Shown: positions 49,848-61,095, counted from the first letter of the stretch. The stretch: 64,000 nucleotides of DNA from Hordeum vulgare subsp. vulgare (GCF_904849725.1 NC_058521.1:564964176-565028175), one strand, 5' to 3'. Notes: generated by a model from the letters alone, not told the origin. Numbers and translations: made by a program.

Positions 49848-51425
49848 ATGGCAACAACACGATGTGTGCCTTGCTGCCCCTTTTGTCACTGGGAAAGGTC
49901 ACCGCACGGTATGAACCCAAAACCAAGCACTTCTCCCATTGCAAGAATCATAGATCTAGTTGGCCAAACAAAACCCAAGACTCGGAGAGACTTACAAGGA
50001 TATCAAATCATGCATATAGGAAATCAGCAAAGACTCAAATATAATTCATAGATAATCTGATCACAAATCCACAATTCATCGGATCTCGATAAACACACCG
50101 CCAAAGAGGATTACATCGGATAGATCTCCATGAAGATCCTGGAGAACTTTGTATTGAAGATCCAAGAGAGAGAAGAAGCCATCTAGCTACTAACTACGGA
50201 CCCGTAGGTCTGAAGTGGACTACTCACGAGTCATTGGTGAGGCAATGATGTTGATGTAGAAGCCCTCCAACTCCAAAATCCCCTCCGGCAGGGCACCGGG
50301 AAGGGTCTCCAGATGAGATCTCGTGGAAACGGAAGCTTGCGGCGGTGGAAAAGCGGTTTCGTGGACGCCCTGATTTTTTCTGGGATTTTAGGGAATATAT
50401 AGGTGAAAGAGCTAGGGCAGGGGAGCACCACGGAGGCCACAAGCCTGGTCGCCGCGGGCCCCCCTGGCCGCGACGTCAGGGCTTGTGGGCTCCCTGTGGG
50501 CCTCCTGCCTTGGCCCTCAAGTCCCCCGATCTTCTTCTATTCTGGAAAAATTTATTTCGGGGATTTTATTCCGTTTGGACTCCATTCCAAAATCAGATCT
50601 GAAAAGAGTCAAAAACACAGAAAAAACAGGAACTGGCACTTGGCACTGAATTAATAAGTTAGTCCCAAAAAGATATAAAAGGTATATAAAACATCCAAAG
50701 TTAACAAGATAACAGCATGAAACCATCAAAAATTATAGTACGTTTAAGACGTATCAGTCATCCACTAGCTGGATGGCGTGTTTAGTTTTGATGACCACAT
50801 CGTCTACATATGCCTCAACTGTCTTGCCAATTTATGTTTCTAAACATGTTTGGATCATGCATTGATACGTGGCACCCACATTTTTAACCCAAAGGGCATT
50901 GTGTTGAAGCAGAATGGCCTGTAGGGAGTGATGAAAGCAGTTGTCGCCTGATCGGATTCCTTCATATTTATTTGATGGTATCCGGAGTAAGCATCGAGGA
51001 AACAGAGTTTGCGTCAATGATTTGGTCAACGCGAGGCAAAGGAAACGGATCCTTAGGACATGCCTTATTGAGGTCTTTGAAATCGACACACAACCACCAA
51101 GATTTGTCCTTTTTTGGGACCATGACGAGGTTTGCTAGCCACTCGGGATGTTTGATGTCCCGAATGAATCTGGCTTCGAGCAAATTTGCTAGTTCCGTGC
51201 GTTCGGAAAAAGAAGCATCGTTTGTTTGACAGGTGGGTTCGGAAAAAAGAAGCATCATTTGTTTGTAGGTTTGAAGCCGTCTATGAAGTTCAAGCTGTGC
51301 CCACCCACTCTTTGCGGGATTCCTCGCATGTCTGAAGGGTACCACGCGTATATATCCAAGTTTTCTCGCAAGAATCTGTGTAGTGCCTCATCAATCGTGG
51401 GGTCAAGCCATGTTCCGATGGATGC

Positions 51426-51691
51426 CTAGATTACGCTATTGTCACCTTGAGAATTCGTGAGTTGATGCCACAACATATATCAAGTGAATCACTTGAATAC
51501 CCTAATGTCAGTATGGATATCCACATGCAAGACATATATTACGTGCTCTCAAACCTGAGTGTTTAGTCTAACATAACGAGATCTTAAACTGAAAGATTCA
51601 ATTCATCACAATAATAGCATGGGACAAACACCATATGATCCAACTATATAAACAAGGCCCGTGATATATCAAGATCATGACATCTCAAGAA

Positions 51692-51735
<44 letters not shown>

Positions 51736-52065
51736 AACACATAACTAGTGGTACAAACCCTTGACCCCAAGGGTGGACTACTCCCTCCTCATCATGGTGA
51801 CCACCGGAGATGATTTACCCTCTCTCGCAGGGTACTGGAACGTCTCCAGATTGGTTTTTCGTGGATACAGAGGCTCTGCGGCGGCAGAACTTCTCGTCTA
51901 GGGTTATTTCTGAAGGTTTCTACATTTATAGGATTTTTGGGCGTTGGAATCATGTAAAGATGGACCTATCATGGTCTGGCTGCCTATCATGGGAAATCCC
52001 ACATGCTAGCAACACTTGGAGTCATTTCATGCAAGGCCAAAAATATACCAAGTGAAATGAAGGGT
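51426..52065 (-). repeat. LTR fragment related to the solo LTR at 16124-18101
   Basis: Shares with 16990-17250 the phrases 'gatatatcaagatcatgacatctcaagaacacgagagag' and 'ttaaacacataactagtggtaca', in the same orientation. Boundaries are unclear; the left edge joins the truncated Tat element and the right edge runs into AT-rich sequence. Contains the (GA)n array. Confidence 0.55.
51695..51732. repeat. (GA)n microsatellite, 19 units
   Basis: Uninterrupted alternating G and A over 38 bases; the homologous solo LTR has a shorter run (about 9 units at 17176-17196), so the array has expanded or contracted since the copies diverged. Confidence 0.95.
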
Positions 52066-53720
52066 GCTCACATAAACGAGAAGGGTTCGTTTGAGAGCAC
52101 ATCTTTTCCGGCATCCATCAAATGACACCAATGCTTTTTCTATGAGCTCATATGATCAATTGAAGGCGCCATGCTAATTCGTTTGATTTTTCGACAATTT
52201 TAGCATTACTGATTTTTTATCAGTGAAAAGTGGCTCATAAATGGTTGGACGTGACGCAACTTGCATATGGTGTTGGAATTCGTTCAAACCTGTCATGGAT
52301 GTCTACCATGAACATGCACACCTACTAGGAAAAAAATGTGTCAATTCATGCATGTGAGAAAATAAACCATATTCAACGGAAAGTGTTCGGGTAGGTTAGA
52401 AGGATCCGTTTGAGAGTGAGCTTTTTTTGGCATGAGTCCGTGACCCCAAATGTTTGGTTATATGACCAATTCAATGCACCTTGTCAACTAATTCGACTTT
52501 TGAGTGAATTTTGCATTTTTTTTAGTGTTTAGTTTTTGGTAAAATAAGATCGATAAAAAAGTCCATGGCTTTAAAAGGTTTATGAATTTAAGAAAAAAAT
52601 AACAATTTTCAAAGAAATTTGTGAATTTTAAAAAATAGAATAAGTAGGAGAAAGTGAAATAAAAATAAAAGAAAGAATAAGCAAAAGCAAAAAAACCAAA
52701 AAACAATAGAAAAACCAAACAAGAAAGCCTCTATGTTATTTTCAGGGTGTCTCCTATTTTGCGTGTAGGTTAGCGACCTTGCTCGTTCCCTAAAACAACC
52801 CATTTCACACTCCTTTCCTATAGGTTCTTTGTTTTCCCCCTTTTTTGTTATTTTTCTTTTTCTTTAACTTTATTTTATCTTCTTAAATTTTATTTTTATT
52901 TTTATTTTTTTATATTCTTAAATTTCTCTTTCTTTCCTTTTTGCTTCTACTTTTCAGTTTTGCAACCATCTTTGAAATCTGTGAACATATTTTCTCAAAT
53001 TGTCATTTTTGTTTGAAAATTATGAATATTTTTGAACTCATAAACATTTTCAAAAATGTGTACATTATTGAAATTTGCGAATCTTTTTAAAAATCATCTA
53101 CATATTGCGAGTTGATAAACGTTTTTTAATTTCACAAACATTTGGAAATTGTGAACATTTTTCTAAACCTATGAAAATTGTTTTTGAATCAGCAATCATT
53201 GTTTCAACCTACGAACAATTTTCTGAAATTGGGGAGTAAAAGTTTTGTAATTCACTAACATTTTTCTTTTGCATGAAATTTTTAAAAAGCGTGAACATTT
53301 TTGGTATCAGCAAATATTTTTGTAATTCATGAAAAGTTTTTGAAGCTGCAAACATTTGTGAACATTTCTCAAAATTCATGAACACGTTTTGAAGCTGCTA
53401 ACGTTTGGTCAATTTCATAACATTTTTGGAATACACAAACATTGTTTTAAATAGGTGAACAGTTTTTATAAAGTCACAAACATTCTATGATTTTTTGAAC
53501 ATTTTATCAACGTGCACATTTTTGTTGACATTTTCGAAACATTTTGAAAATAGCAAATTGCTTAAAATAGAAACGAAAAAAATGGGAACAAAATAATAAA
53601 ACGAAATTAATAAAACCGAGCGCCCCGTACAGGGGCCGGCCCAAAAGGAGGTTCCCTTTTTTAGCTTTTATTTGAAAAAGGAAAAAGAACGAACTAAGCA
53701 CGTTGAGCTAGTTGTCCCGC
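52066..53720. other. Unclassified AT-rich repeat block
   Basis: No coding frame. 52066-52560 holds two diverged copies of a unit (52075-52200 and 52397-52520) sharing 'tccgtttgagag', 'ggcatc/ggcatg' and 'atatgatcaattgaa / atatgaccaattcaa'. From 52980 to 53540 a degenerate motif of the type gaacatttttgaa recurs every 20-40 bases. This composition is common in wheat non-LTR transposon remains, but no terminal repeat could be identified. Confidence 0.4.
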
Positions 53721-54801
53721 TTGGTTATCTAAATTGGAGGTCTGGAGTTTGAGTCACATTGCTGCATAGTTTTGAAGTGTTTAACTCAAAAGAAAAAGAG
53801 TAAATCGGCAGGGCCCGGAGGGTGGTGCGCTCAATAGAACCGGGCGACACGAACGCAACGGGTGACGTATTTTTGAAAATGACCATCCTACTCTTTAGTA
53901 TGAATGGTATGGACAAATCTCATCCATTAATGTGTTTGTTCCACCGAAGCGGAAGTGCAGGTGAATTCGGTTAAGAATCTCACTGTTCAGGCCCATCAAC
54001 CGTTCATTTTGCTCCAAAGCATGATTGAAGAATGGCAACCTAGAAATAATTTGGGCACTATTCTTGGAACTCCTTCGTCTACCCTTAAAAGAGGACAAGG
54101 GTGGTTCTCACGTTTTGTTCAAAAAGCTCTGGAAATCAGCCACCATGCTTAGGCACAAAGTCATTTTTTGGCCACTGTCAACACAAAGCCACCATGTTTT
54201 CTGGGACTTCCACTGTTTGGGTTGGTCGTTGGCGCGTTAAGCTAACATCCATCTTGTTAGAGCATGCGGTGCTGCAAAATGTGCTCAGTGTTATCCGGTT
54301 CAGAAACGGAATCGGTGCGGATAAGCTCCCTGGTTCCAAGGAAAAGAGAATCGAATCGTGTGAGAACGACTGAACGAAAAAAAGGGATTGCCTGGCATAC
54401 CGGCTGCCGGTCATCCAAAACAGTGCATCCGCCATGGCTGCTGCCGAGAGAACACAAGAGCGCACCGGACCAAGGTTTTGTGCTGCTGAAATTTCACCAT
54501 CCATTCTTTTCCCCTCACTTGGTAACCTTTGGTTTGCTACACGCAAGTCACAACCCAAAGGACGACACCCCAGCCGGTGATGGATGCCCGCATCCCCCTG
54601 TCCATTTTCCGCTACATACAGTGACTCTGACCGGCACACACATACAGACACAACACATACGGTTCCCCACAATTCTTATTCTGCTCTACGGAGTCCTTAG
54701 GCGAGAGCCACCTAGTTACGACGCCTATGCGAAAATTTGGTAATAGACGCGAGCTGCGACCGCCCGGCCGGCGCGATCGGCCTCCGCCATGCTCAGGTCA
54801 G
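53721..54801. other. 3' flank of SUT1, including probable 3' UTR
   Basis: No gene on either strand that I can support. The minus strand directly after the SUT1 stop should hold its 3' UTR, perhaps to about 54500; the closest polyadenylation-like signal is AATAAG (complement of 54675-54680). The rest is ordinary intergenic sequence and the sharp end of the repeat domain near 53.7 kb. Confidence 0.45.
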
Positions 54802-57800
54802 TCAGTGACCGCCGCCGCTGACGGCCCGGAACTGGCGCCTGGAGATCTTGGGCAGCAGGAATATGCCGACGACGCCGCCGATGAGCGCGAAGACGGACGC
54901 CATGCCGAACGCCGGGATGTTGCCCTTGCCGAACAGCTCGTCCCACGGCCCCGCACCCACCGCGATGATCACCTGCGGTATCACGATGGCGATGTTCAGC
55001 ACGCCCGTGCACAGCCCTGCACCATCCAAACAGATAATCAATCAGTTACCCGTCAACACCAGAACAAAAACAAAAATCAAGTGGCCAACACCGAAGAATA
55101 AAGCTCAGGAGCATCCGTCCACGCACCTTGTCCACCGCCTTTGTTCGCCGCCAGCTGCGCAGTCACCGCGAAAGGGACACTGTACAGAATCTGCAACGGT
55201 GCAACAGGAGCACTCGCTCGTCAGAAATGAAAAAGAAAGGGAGCAAAATCAAGTGGCAGAAGGGATGCTGATGCTCACGGCCAGAGGGATTCCGAGGAAG
55301 GCGAAGAGGGCGAGGGAGACGGCCTTGATTTCCTTGCTGGCGGTGATGGCGTGCTGGATGTACCCATGCAAGTCCTGAGTAGCCCACCAGCTTATGATGC
55401 AGATGGCCGCCATGGAGAGGCAGACGAGCATGTTGCTCGACACCCACACCACCCGCGGGCCTAGCCTCTTGCACATCGGCTCGATCAGGAACGAGCTAAA
55501 CCCCAGAACCACCTGCATGCGCGCGCAAGCGTCAGCACAGGTTTCACAGCTTTAGGAGCAGAGAGGTGCAAGCAAAGCAGCGAGGAACTGCTGAATCTTA
55601 CCGAGTTGAGCAGCAGACCGAACGCCCCGGCCCTGACACCTTCCTGGAACGCATTGGCCTCCGCTGGGGTTCCCTTGGGGTCACCGTGGTAGATCTCACG
55701 ACCCATCCAGTCGGTGTCGTACAGGATGAACGGGAACCAGGACAGCTGCAACGAAAATCACACACACACACACGGTGTCAGCAAAATTCTGAATACCATG
55801 GAATGACCTGTTCTTCAGAATAAACTCTGAAATGTCCGAACAACAATTCAAAAGGCAGTGCATTGCACGTACCCATGTGAGGCCAGTCACGAGGAGCACC
55901 GATGGCATTCCGGGAGGCAAGTTCTTGAAGCCTTTGAACACGGCGAGCGGACCGGTAGGCTCGACTTCCACCTGGCCATTGGCCTTTGTTGGGAGGGGCG
56001 CAATCGCCTTGTAGGGCACCTCCTTGGCGAAGATCAGAGTTATCACCAAAGCTAAGGACAGGAACAGCTGAAACACATACACGAAAAAAAGGACCAAGTT
56101 TCAGCAATGGTGCAATGGTCACAAGAGAGGTTTTACGACGTAGTAATAAACAGCAGGACTTACCACTGCCACCAGAAATGCGCCTTTCAGATTTGCGCAG
56201 GCTTCACAGCAAGCCCTTGTCCGGAGGAAGGGAAACCACCTATTGAAATCAGCCAAGCAAAATGGAACTTGTCAGCATACATACTACTTGTGTGAAGAAC
56301 AGAACATAAGAGACGCATGCAGTGTGTACAGAAGCGTTGGCTTACTTGTGCCAGTTATTTGTTGAACCAGAGGAGTATCCTAGGATATTTCCTAGTGCCA
56401 TCCAAGAACAGAAGATTGAATTTGCAGCACTGGGTCCATGTTGCGCTGTTGAACAAAAGAATGGAGATCAGATCCCAAATCACATTGATTTTCGTAGCAG
56501 CCACTAGTTTAATTAGTCTGCCTGAACCAACTAGCATCACAACCATGTCATGAAAAATTACCTGATAAATCAGCCATCAGAGCACGCGCTGGACCCTACA
56601 AATTCCATGCCAAAATCAAGTCAGGTTAGTACTCTTTTTTTAACCGATCAAGTCAGGTTAGTCGCGTCGAAATTCTTGAACATGACTGTTACTCATATAA
56701 AAGCACTTACTTGCACAGTGTTGTTGGAGAAGTCAAGAAGCCAGAATCCAAGAACATACACAATTGCAGCGTGCCAACGAGGCCCATGATAGAGACTGTA
56801 ATTACAACGTCAAAATGTCAGACCAATTTGCAACCGTCAGTCGCTATGGAAAATGCAAAGCCAAGGTCAGGCAACGAGCACATCACCTGCACTCTTCCTT
56901 GCTATCGCCCAGAGCAGCTCCAATGTCAGCCGAGAAGCCGACGATGATGACCTGCGAGTAAATCGAACTTTTATTAGGAAAAAACATAATAAAAAGTTAT
57001 GAACCGTAAGAAGATAACAAAGGAACAGTAGTACTCACAGCAAGGCAGATGAGCACACATCCTGTCAGAATAAATGGCCTGCGTCTTCCCCATCTGGAAG
57101 TACACTTGTCACTGTAGAGCCCAACGCATGGTTGAACCTGCAGATCAGGGGATGGATATTTATTAAGCACCAAGGTCACTTTTTTCTTACATTCGTGAAG
57201 AAACAACAGTTATAATTTGTTGATGTAGCTACAGAGTCTGATAACTGCAGTTTTTTCTGCACAGAGTGCTTCAGAGATGATTTACAGTTCAGTATGAATT
57301 AGGTGTGAAAGTATCTAGCACCAGTACTAGGATAAAATGGAATCTTGTGCTAGTTATAACATTTGCAGGGCATATTTCATCACACGAGCTATGTTGAGGT
57401 TGGCACTCACCACTAATCCAGCAATAGGGCCGCAGAGCCACATGAATGAAGTCAGGGCATGTGAAAGTCCCAGAGTCTGCACAAATATGGCAAAGTTCAG
57501 ATAGTCAGTGGACAGTAACAAGTAGTAGCATTTGCAGTATCAGCAACTCTAAGTTCCATCAAATTTCTTGGCGCAAAAAGGAAACAACTCCACCAGTAAG
57601 TTGTTAGTACTGAATTTTACAGTATTCTTCTGTTATCTAGCAGTAGCAAATGGTTTAAAAAACTTTGAACTCTTTCACCCCAAAGCTGTAGCTGTTCCAC
57701 ACAAACATATAGAAGGTTTTCCACAGTTCAGATATATGAAAAGTAAAGCGCACCCTCAGCTAATCAACCACACATGCCCTTACTTGCCCAGGCAACTCCT

Positions 57801-59584
57801 CTGTTGCAACTGTGCCACAGAGGGTATATCTGGACTGCACTGTGAGTTCCTCTCCAGTTTGACCACTCACATGCGTGGAGGAATAATACTCCATACGGCC
57901 AGGCAACTTGCCAAGCTGTATTTATACGTGCATCTACCTACTACCCATCTTAATGGCACTTGGCTCAAGAAGGCCAAGGTGATCAGGATGATTTTGTTGT
58001 ACTACTAGCACGTACTGTCCACAAATATAGCTCACGGGATGCACCTAGCTAGCAGCTTATAGCAGTGTTGCATGGACCATCCTGATCAATCGAGTACACT
58101 TCGTTGTACGTACTTTACCTATTTTTCTTTCATTTATACCTACCTATACAAGACACATATAGCATACTCGTACTACTCCTTATGAGTTATGAGGCCTGAA
58201 CTGAAACTAAGACCATACTAATTTCTGGTCTTTGTTTATAGCAACCTCTAGGCGCCGACGAGCGGTCAATTACGGTTCGAGATTTCCCTATCAGGCCATA
58301 CAGTTCCCCCCAAGAAATTAAGCCACACGGCCTACCGACCATTGACCACCGTCCCCGTACTTTAGCGAGGCATCATCATATGTACATATCCAGTTCGATC
58401 CCCAGCATGTAAGGAGTAGTACTAGTCACTATAGGCTGTCAGCGACGCGTGTGCTTGAACGAAAGAAAATCATGTAGCATGATGTGCCAGGTTAATTACT
58501 CTACTGATTAGTGGTGATTGCTGACATAATAGCAGTTCATGAGTAGTAACTACACGTATTAAGGGAGTACGGTTCATCAAGCAAAGGTGATGGACGTGTG
58601 ATGCTGCATATTTTGTCATCAAGTGCACGGTATGGCTTGGGAGTTTGACTTTGTAGATTGAAGTTGGTGAAGTGCAGAAAGGCTTGATGCTTTTCTGCAA
58701 CAGAAAGAACTTAAGGCTTTTTGCCAGCATCGAAGAAAGCCATTTGGGTGGTGACTCGTGACACTAGATAGCTAGCTAGATAGCCTTGACGAGAAGATGG
58801 GTCGAGAAGCTGCGCATATCCTATGTGACCACACCATGCATGATATATATGCGAGCGAACAACATATCGTCATCGAGTAGATATATCTCTCATCTAAAAG
58901 GATTCGAAAATAGATGAACTTCCAGCCACAGCCACACGTGTACTTACTAATGCACAGACAAAAAGCTGTTCGAGAAAGAACAAAACCAGTGCAAAGAACA
59001 GAACTAATCTGACTTCTCGGTCAAACCTCACGTTTCTCTGAATACTAGAAACTGTTGTGTTGAGCTTGAATCTACCGTTCGAAAAAAGAATTGAAAGCTG
59101 CACAAACTTGAGAAATGAAAAACGATCAAGGACAAAAAAAAGTTGCAGGGTAGAGTATCTTTCATGCTTCTCTTCACACCTTGCGGATTTATTTTTAGAA
59201 AGCAAGGCACTAAAAACTACGGACGGAGTAGCTTTGGTCGTCCCGAAGGCGCGCATGCACGGCCAGGACGAAGACAGAGACACAGCACCGCCGCGCACGC
59301 AGACGCAGTGCATGGACGTACATGGCCTCGCGGCGCGCGCGTGAACCTCAGCTCTACACGGGTTGCATGTATATGTACGTGTGGTATACCTGGACGTAGG
59401 GGGTGAGCAGGGAGAGCTGGAGCGCCCATCCGTACTGCACGCCGCCGGCGACCATGCCGGCGAGGATGAGCCTGCCGAGGCTGATCTGCACGGCGGGTTC
59501 CGCCGCCCCGGCGGCTGCGCCGCCGCCTCCGCCGCCGACCCCCACCGAGAGCTCCACCTCGCCGTTGCCGCCGCCGCGCGCCAT
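54802..59584 (-). CDS. SUT1: Sucrose/H+ symporter SUT1, 13 coding exons, intact
   Basis: Plasma-membrane sucrose:proton symporter of the major facilitator superfamily (GPH:cation symporter family); in cereals it loads sucrose into phloem and into filling grain. Exons, in transcript order: 59584-59390, 57476-57411, 57137-57039, 56951-56887, 56795-56711, 56595-56562, 56445-56346, 56239-56164, 56067-55873, 55745-55602, 55512-55279, 55190-55127, 55016-54802. All 12 introns begin GT and end AG, phases match, and the 1572-base sum gives 523 residues, the usual SUT1 length. Visible: the [16 protein letters not shown] block, the RWGRRRPF loop, [13 protein letters not shown] with His near residue 71, and [19 protein letters not shown]. 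No stop or frameshift. Start is the first in-frame ATG, with G at -3 and +4. The N-terminal Gly-rich stretch resembles wheat SUT1 more than barley. Which homoeologue this is cannot be told. Confidence 0.97.
57477..59389 (-). other. SUT1 intron 1 (1913 bp)
   Basis: Large first intron with GTATAC donor (59389) and GTGCAG acceptor. It holds no coding exon and no recognisable transposon by inspection. First introns of this size can carry regulatory sequence; none can be identified here. Confidence 0.85.
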
Positions 59585-59869
59585 CGCAGGGAGGCCGCCC
59601 GGGCGCGCGATCACCACCTCGTTCGTTCGCCTATCAATTCTACAGCGTGCCTATCCGTGCCCGGCCAAGGATCCCGGCCGGGACAGGGAGGAGGACGTTG
59701 GTCGGATCAACGCCGGGGAAGAAGAGGGGGGCTGACGGGAGGCGGAAGAGGAGGAGACGAGGGCGGAAAGTGCGAGTGGGGGAGAGAGGTGTGAGGAAGG
59801 GAAGGAGCGTGGAGTGAGGAGAGGAGGGGTGGTGGTGTGGGTTTGTGTTGGGAGCGATGGAACGCGGGG

Positions 59870-59880
59870 CATTTAAAGGC
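59870..59880 (-). promoter_or_regulatory. TATA-like box of SUT1
   Basis: On the minus strand the sequence reads CCTTTAAATGC, about 290 bases upstream of the start codon. Between it and the ATG is a CT-rich leader typical of plant 5' UTRs. No transcription start site can be fixed from sequence alone. Confidence 0.45.
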
Positions 59881-60407
59881 GGCGTGTGTGTGCCGATCGA
59901 GCGCGACGCGGGCCGCCCTAAATTACCCAGGATGCGGCCTCTCGGCCGTCCATGCTACTATCTACTGCATCACCCTTCCCCGGCCCTGCTGCACTTGTAT
60001 GTGGTACTAGGTTCTAACGTGGATTTATTCTTGCTCTGTTTTTAATGAGCCTCTATCCCCTTCCCCTGCCCTTTATCTATCTTTGTAGTACTACGCTTTT
60101 CTTGATATAAAAGATTTATATATATCCGTGTACACTTGGTTTATCTATGTAGCGCACTTTTCCTGATAAGATTTATCTATTTCCACTTGGTTGTGATTTG
60201 GATTCGGCCTTTGGGGCTTGCATTTATCGATCCATATTAATTGTCGCAGATTTAGAACCCCTACTGAATCGACGACATTTAATATGAATTAGCTATTAAA
60301 TCAGCGATAATTGATATGGATTAGAGAGTGTTTTTTACTTCCGTCTACTGAAGTCTGATTATTATGGTCAAATCATGGTCCAAGGGTAAAGGGCTTGACT
60401 GGTCATA
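59881..60407. other. SUT1 upstream region, no gene
   Basis: Presumed distal promoter. Mixed composition with no recognisable transposon ends and no coding frame. Confidence 0.5.
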
Positions 60408-60957
60408 CCCCCTCCGTCTCGGTTTATAAGTCATCTTAGGTTGTGCACTGCAACCAAGACGAAGAGGAAAACAAAAGAAATTAATGTTAACTTGCTAATT
60501 TATATCATTGCATGCAATGAATTGATCACTGCATGTCGTGCTAGTTAGTCTCAAGCCATTACAAATATAAACACCCCACATCTTTTATTGGTTGATTCCT
60601 TTATGCAAGTCAAAAAACAAGAAACGAGGTGAAAGTTAATGCATCGTGCCTTATTGTTTTTGGAATTATTTGGTTTTCGTAAGATGACTTATAAGGCTGG
60701 TCATAGTGAAGAGTATCATATAGTAGTATCATGCATATAATACTATAGTATGATACTATCTTCATAATGCATAGTATCATAAACTAGTATCATGGGATGA
60801 CCTCATTTATTGACATGCATGACACATACTCCTATGTTACTCTAACCCTCTTTCTCTTCTTTAAATGTCCGCCACATCAGCATGATTGCTATTCCCAAGT
60901 ACATGATACTACCTAAGTTACTCCCACTATGGCCAGCCTAAACCAAAACAGAGGAAA
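60408..60957. mobile_element. Stowaway-like MITE, interrupted by a Tourist-like MITE
   Basis: Left end CCCCCTCCGTCTCGGTTTATAAGTC; right end, read in reverse, TTTCCTCTGTTTTGGTTTATAAGTC. The inner part is the usual 'gtcatctta ... taagatgac' inverted pair. Flanked by TA on both sides (60406-60407, 60958-60959), the Stowaway/Mariner duplication. Without the 244-base insertion and one TAA copy it would be about 303 bp. No coding capacity. Confidence 0.8.
60695..60938. mobile_element. Tourist-like (PIF/Harbinger) MITE, 244 bp, nested
   Basis: Terminal inverted repeats GGCTGGTCATAGTG and CACTATGGCCAGCC, flanked by TAA on both sides (60692-60694 and 60939-60941). The three-base TAA duplication is the PIF/Harbinger type. 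It lies inside the Stowaway-like MITE, so it is the younger of the two. Confidence 0.82.
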
Positions 60958-60980
60958 TAGTGAAAGTTACTTAGGTAGTA

Positions 60981-61093
60981 CTTCCTCTGTCCGAAAATAC
61001 TTATCATAGGAATGGATATAACTAGATGTATTTTAGTTATACATTCATTTATTTGTAACCATTTTTATGACAAGTAATTTCGAACGAAGGGAG
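60981..61093. mobile_element. Stowaway MITE, 113 bp
   Basis: Left end CTTCCTCTGTCCGAAAATACTTATCAT, right end ATGACAAGTAATTTCGAACGAAGGGAG, imperfect inverted repeats, TA on both sides (60979-60980 and 61094-61095). The shape is that of the Thalos/Athos-type elements of Triticeae. Confidence 0.85.
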
Positions 61094-61095
61094 TA

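Larger units (their letters stand above)
39342..50756 (-). mobile_element. LTR-only remnant of a Gypsy element inserted in Tat RT, TSD GTCAT
   Basis: Perfect five-base duplication GTCAT at 39337-39341 and 50757-50761 marks the ends. On the minus strand the unit reads LTR (50756-49853 plus 40044-39391), 10-base gap, a tRNA-Asp-type primer-binding site (39380-39362) and only 20 further bases ending in CA. It therefore looks like a full element reduced by internal deletion almost to its 5' LTR, with the last bases of the 3' LTR kept, or an LTR with an unusual end. It is itself split by the Athila element at 40045-49847. LTR sequence without that insertion is about 1.6 kb. Close in family to the LTR at 30778-32328. 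Confidence 0.85.
36965..51345 (-). pseudogene. Tat element 2 pol (RT-RNase H-integrase), split by an 11.4 kb insertion
   Basis: Minus strand. RT N-terminal half (51345-50762) carries EWLANLVMVPKKDKSW, VDFKDLNKACPKDPFPLPR and, at the right flank of the insertion, AYVDDVVIK with the catalytic Asp pair. The C-terminal half resumes at 39341 with DLRQTFDNLRQYD and LNPEKCVFGVPAGKLL, in the frame expected once the insertion is ignored. RNase H (about 38511-37951) has MYTDSNNADEYEA and SNLAISQINGE; integrase (about 37746-37000) has DKFTKWIEAK, MDNGSNFT and VYHPQTNG. Stops and frameshifts occur within RNase H, in the linker at 38785-38815 and in integrase at about 37350. A 37-base tandem duplication sits in the RT upstream region (51201-51275). 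Not functional. Confidence 0.85.
32402..51425 (-). mobile_element. Tat-lineage Ty3/Gypsy element 2, host of nested insertions
   Basis: Minus-strand element. Left to right: 3' LTR (32402-32870), antisense ORF on the plus strand (33263-36004), spacer, integrase, RNase H and the C-terminal half of RT (36965-39341), an LTR-type insertion (39342-50756), and the N-terminal half of RT (50757-51345). It is cut off near 51425, so protease, gag and the 5' LTR are missing. The bases left of the LTR are TCATG (32397-32401), which would be one copy of its duplication. It appears to have inserted into the Gypsy element whose LTR is at 30778-32328. Confidence 0.85.

Noticed and set aside
53720..53770. tRNA- or SINE-like B-box phrase (ggtctggagtttgagtc)
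   Set aside because: No matching A box and no tRNA-like fold or poly-A/T tail recognised.
54727..55823. Plus-strand frames opposite SUT1 exons 10-13
   Set aside because: Shadow frames of the GC-rich coding exons on the other strand; no splice or domain support.
57477..59389. Additional SUT1 exon in intron 1
   Set aside because: The exons already listed give a full-length 523-residue frame with matching phases, and no conserved block is found in the intron.
59585..59617. Start of SUT1 11 codons upstream
   Set aside because: The codon at 59617 is GTG, not ATG, and the ATG at 59584 is the first in frame with a good context.
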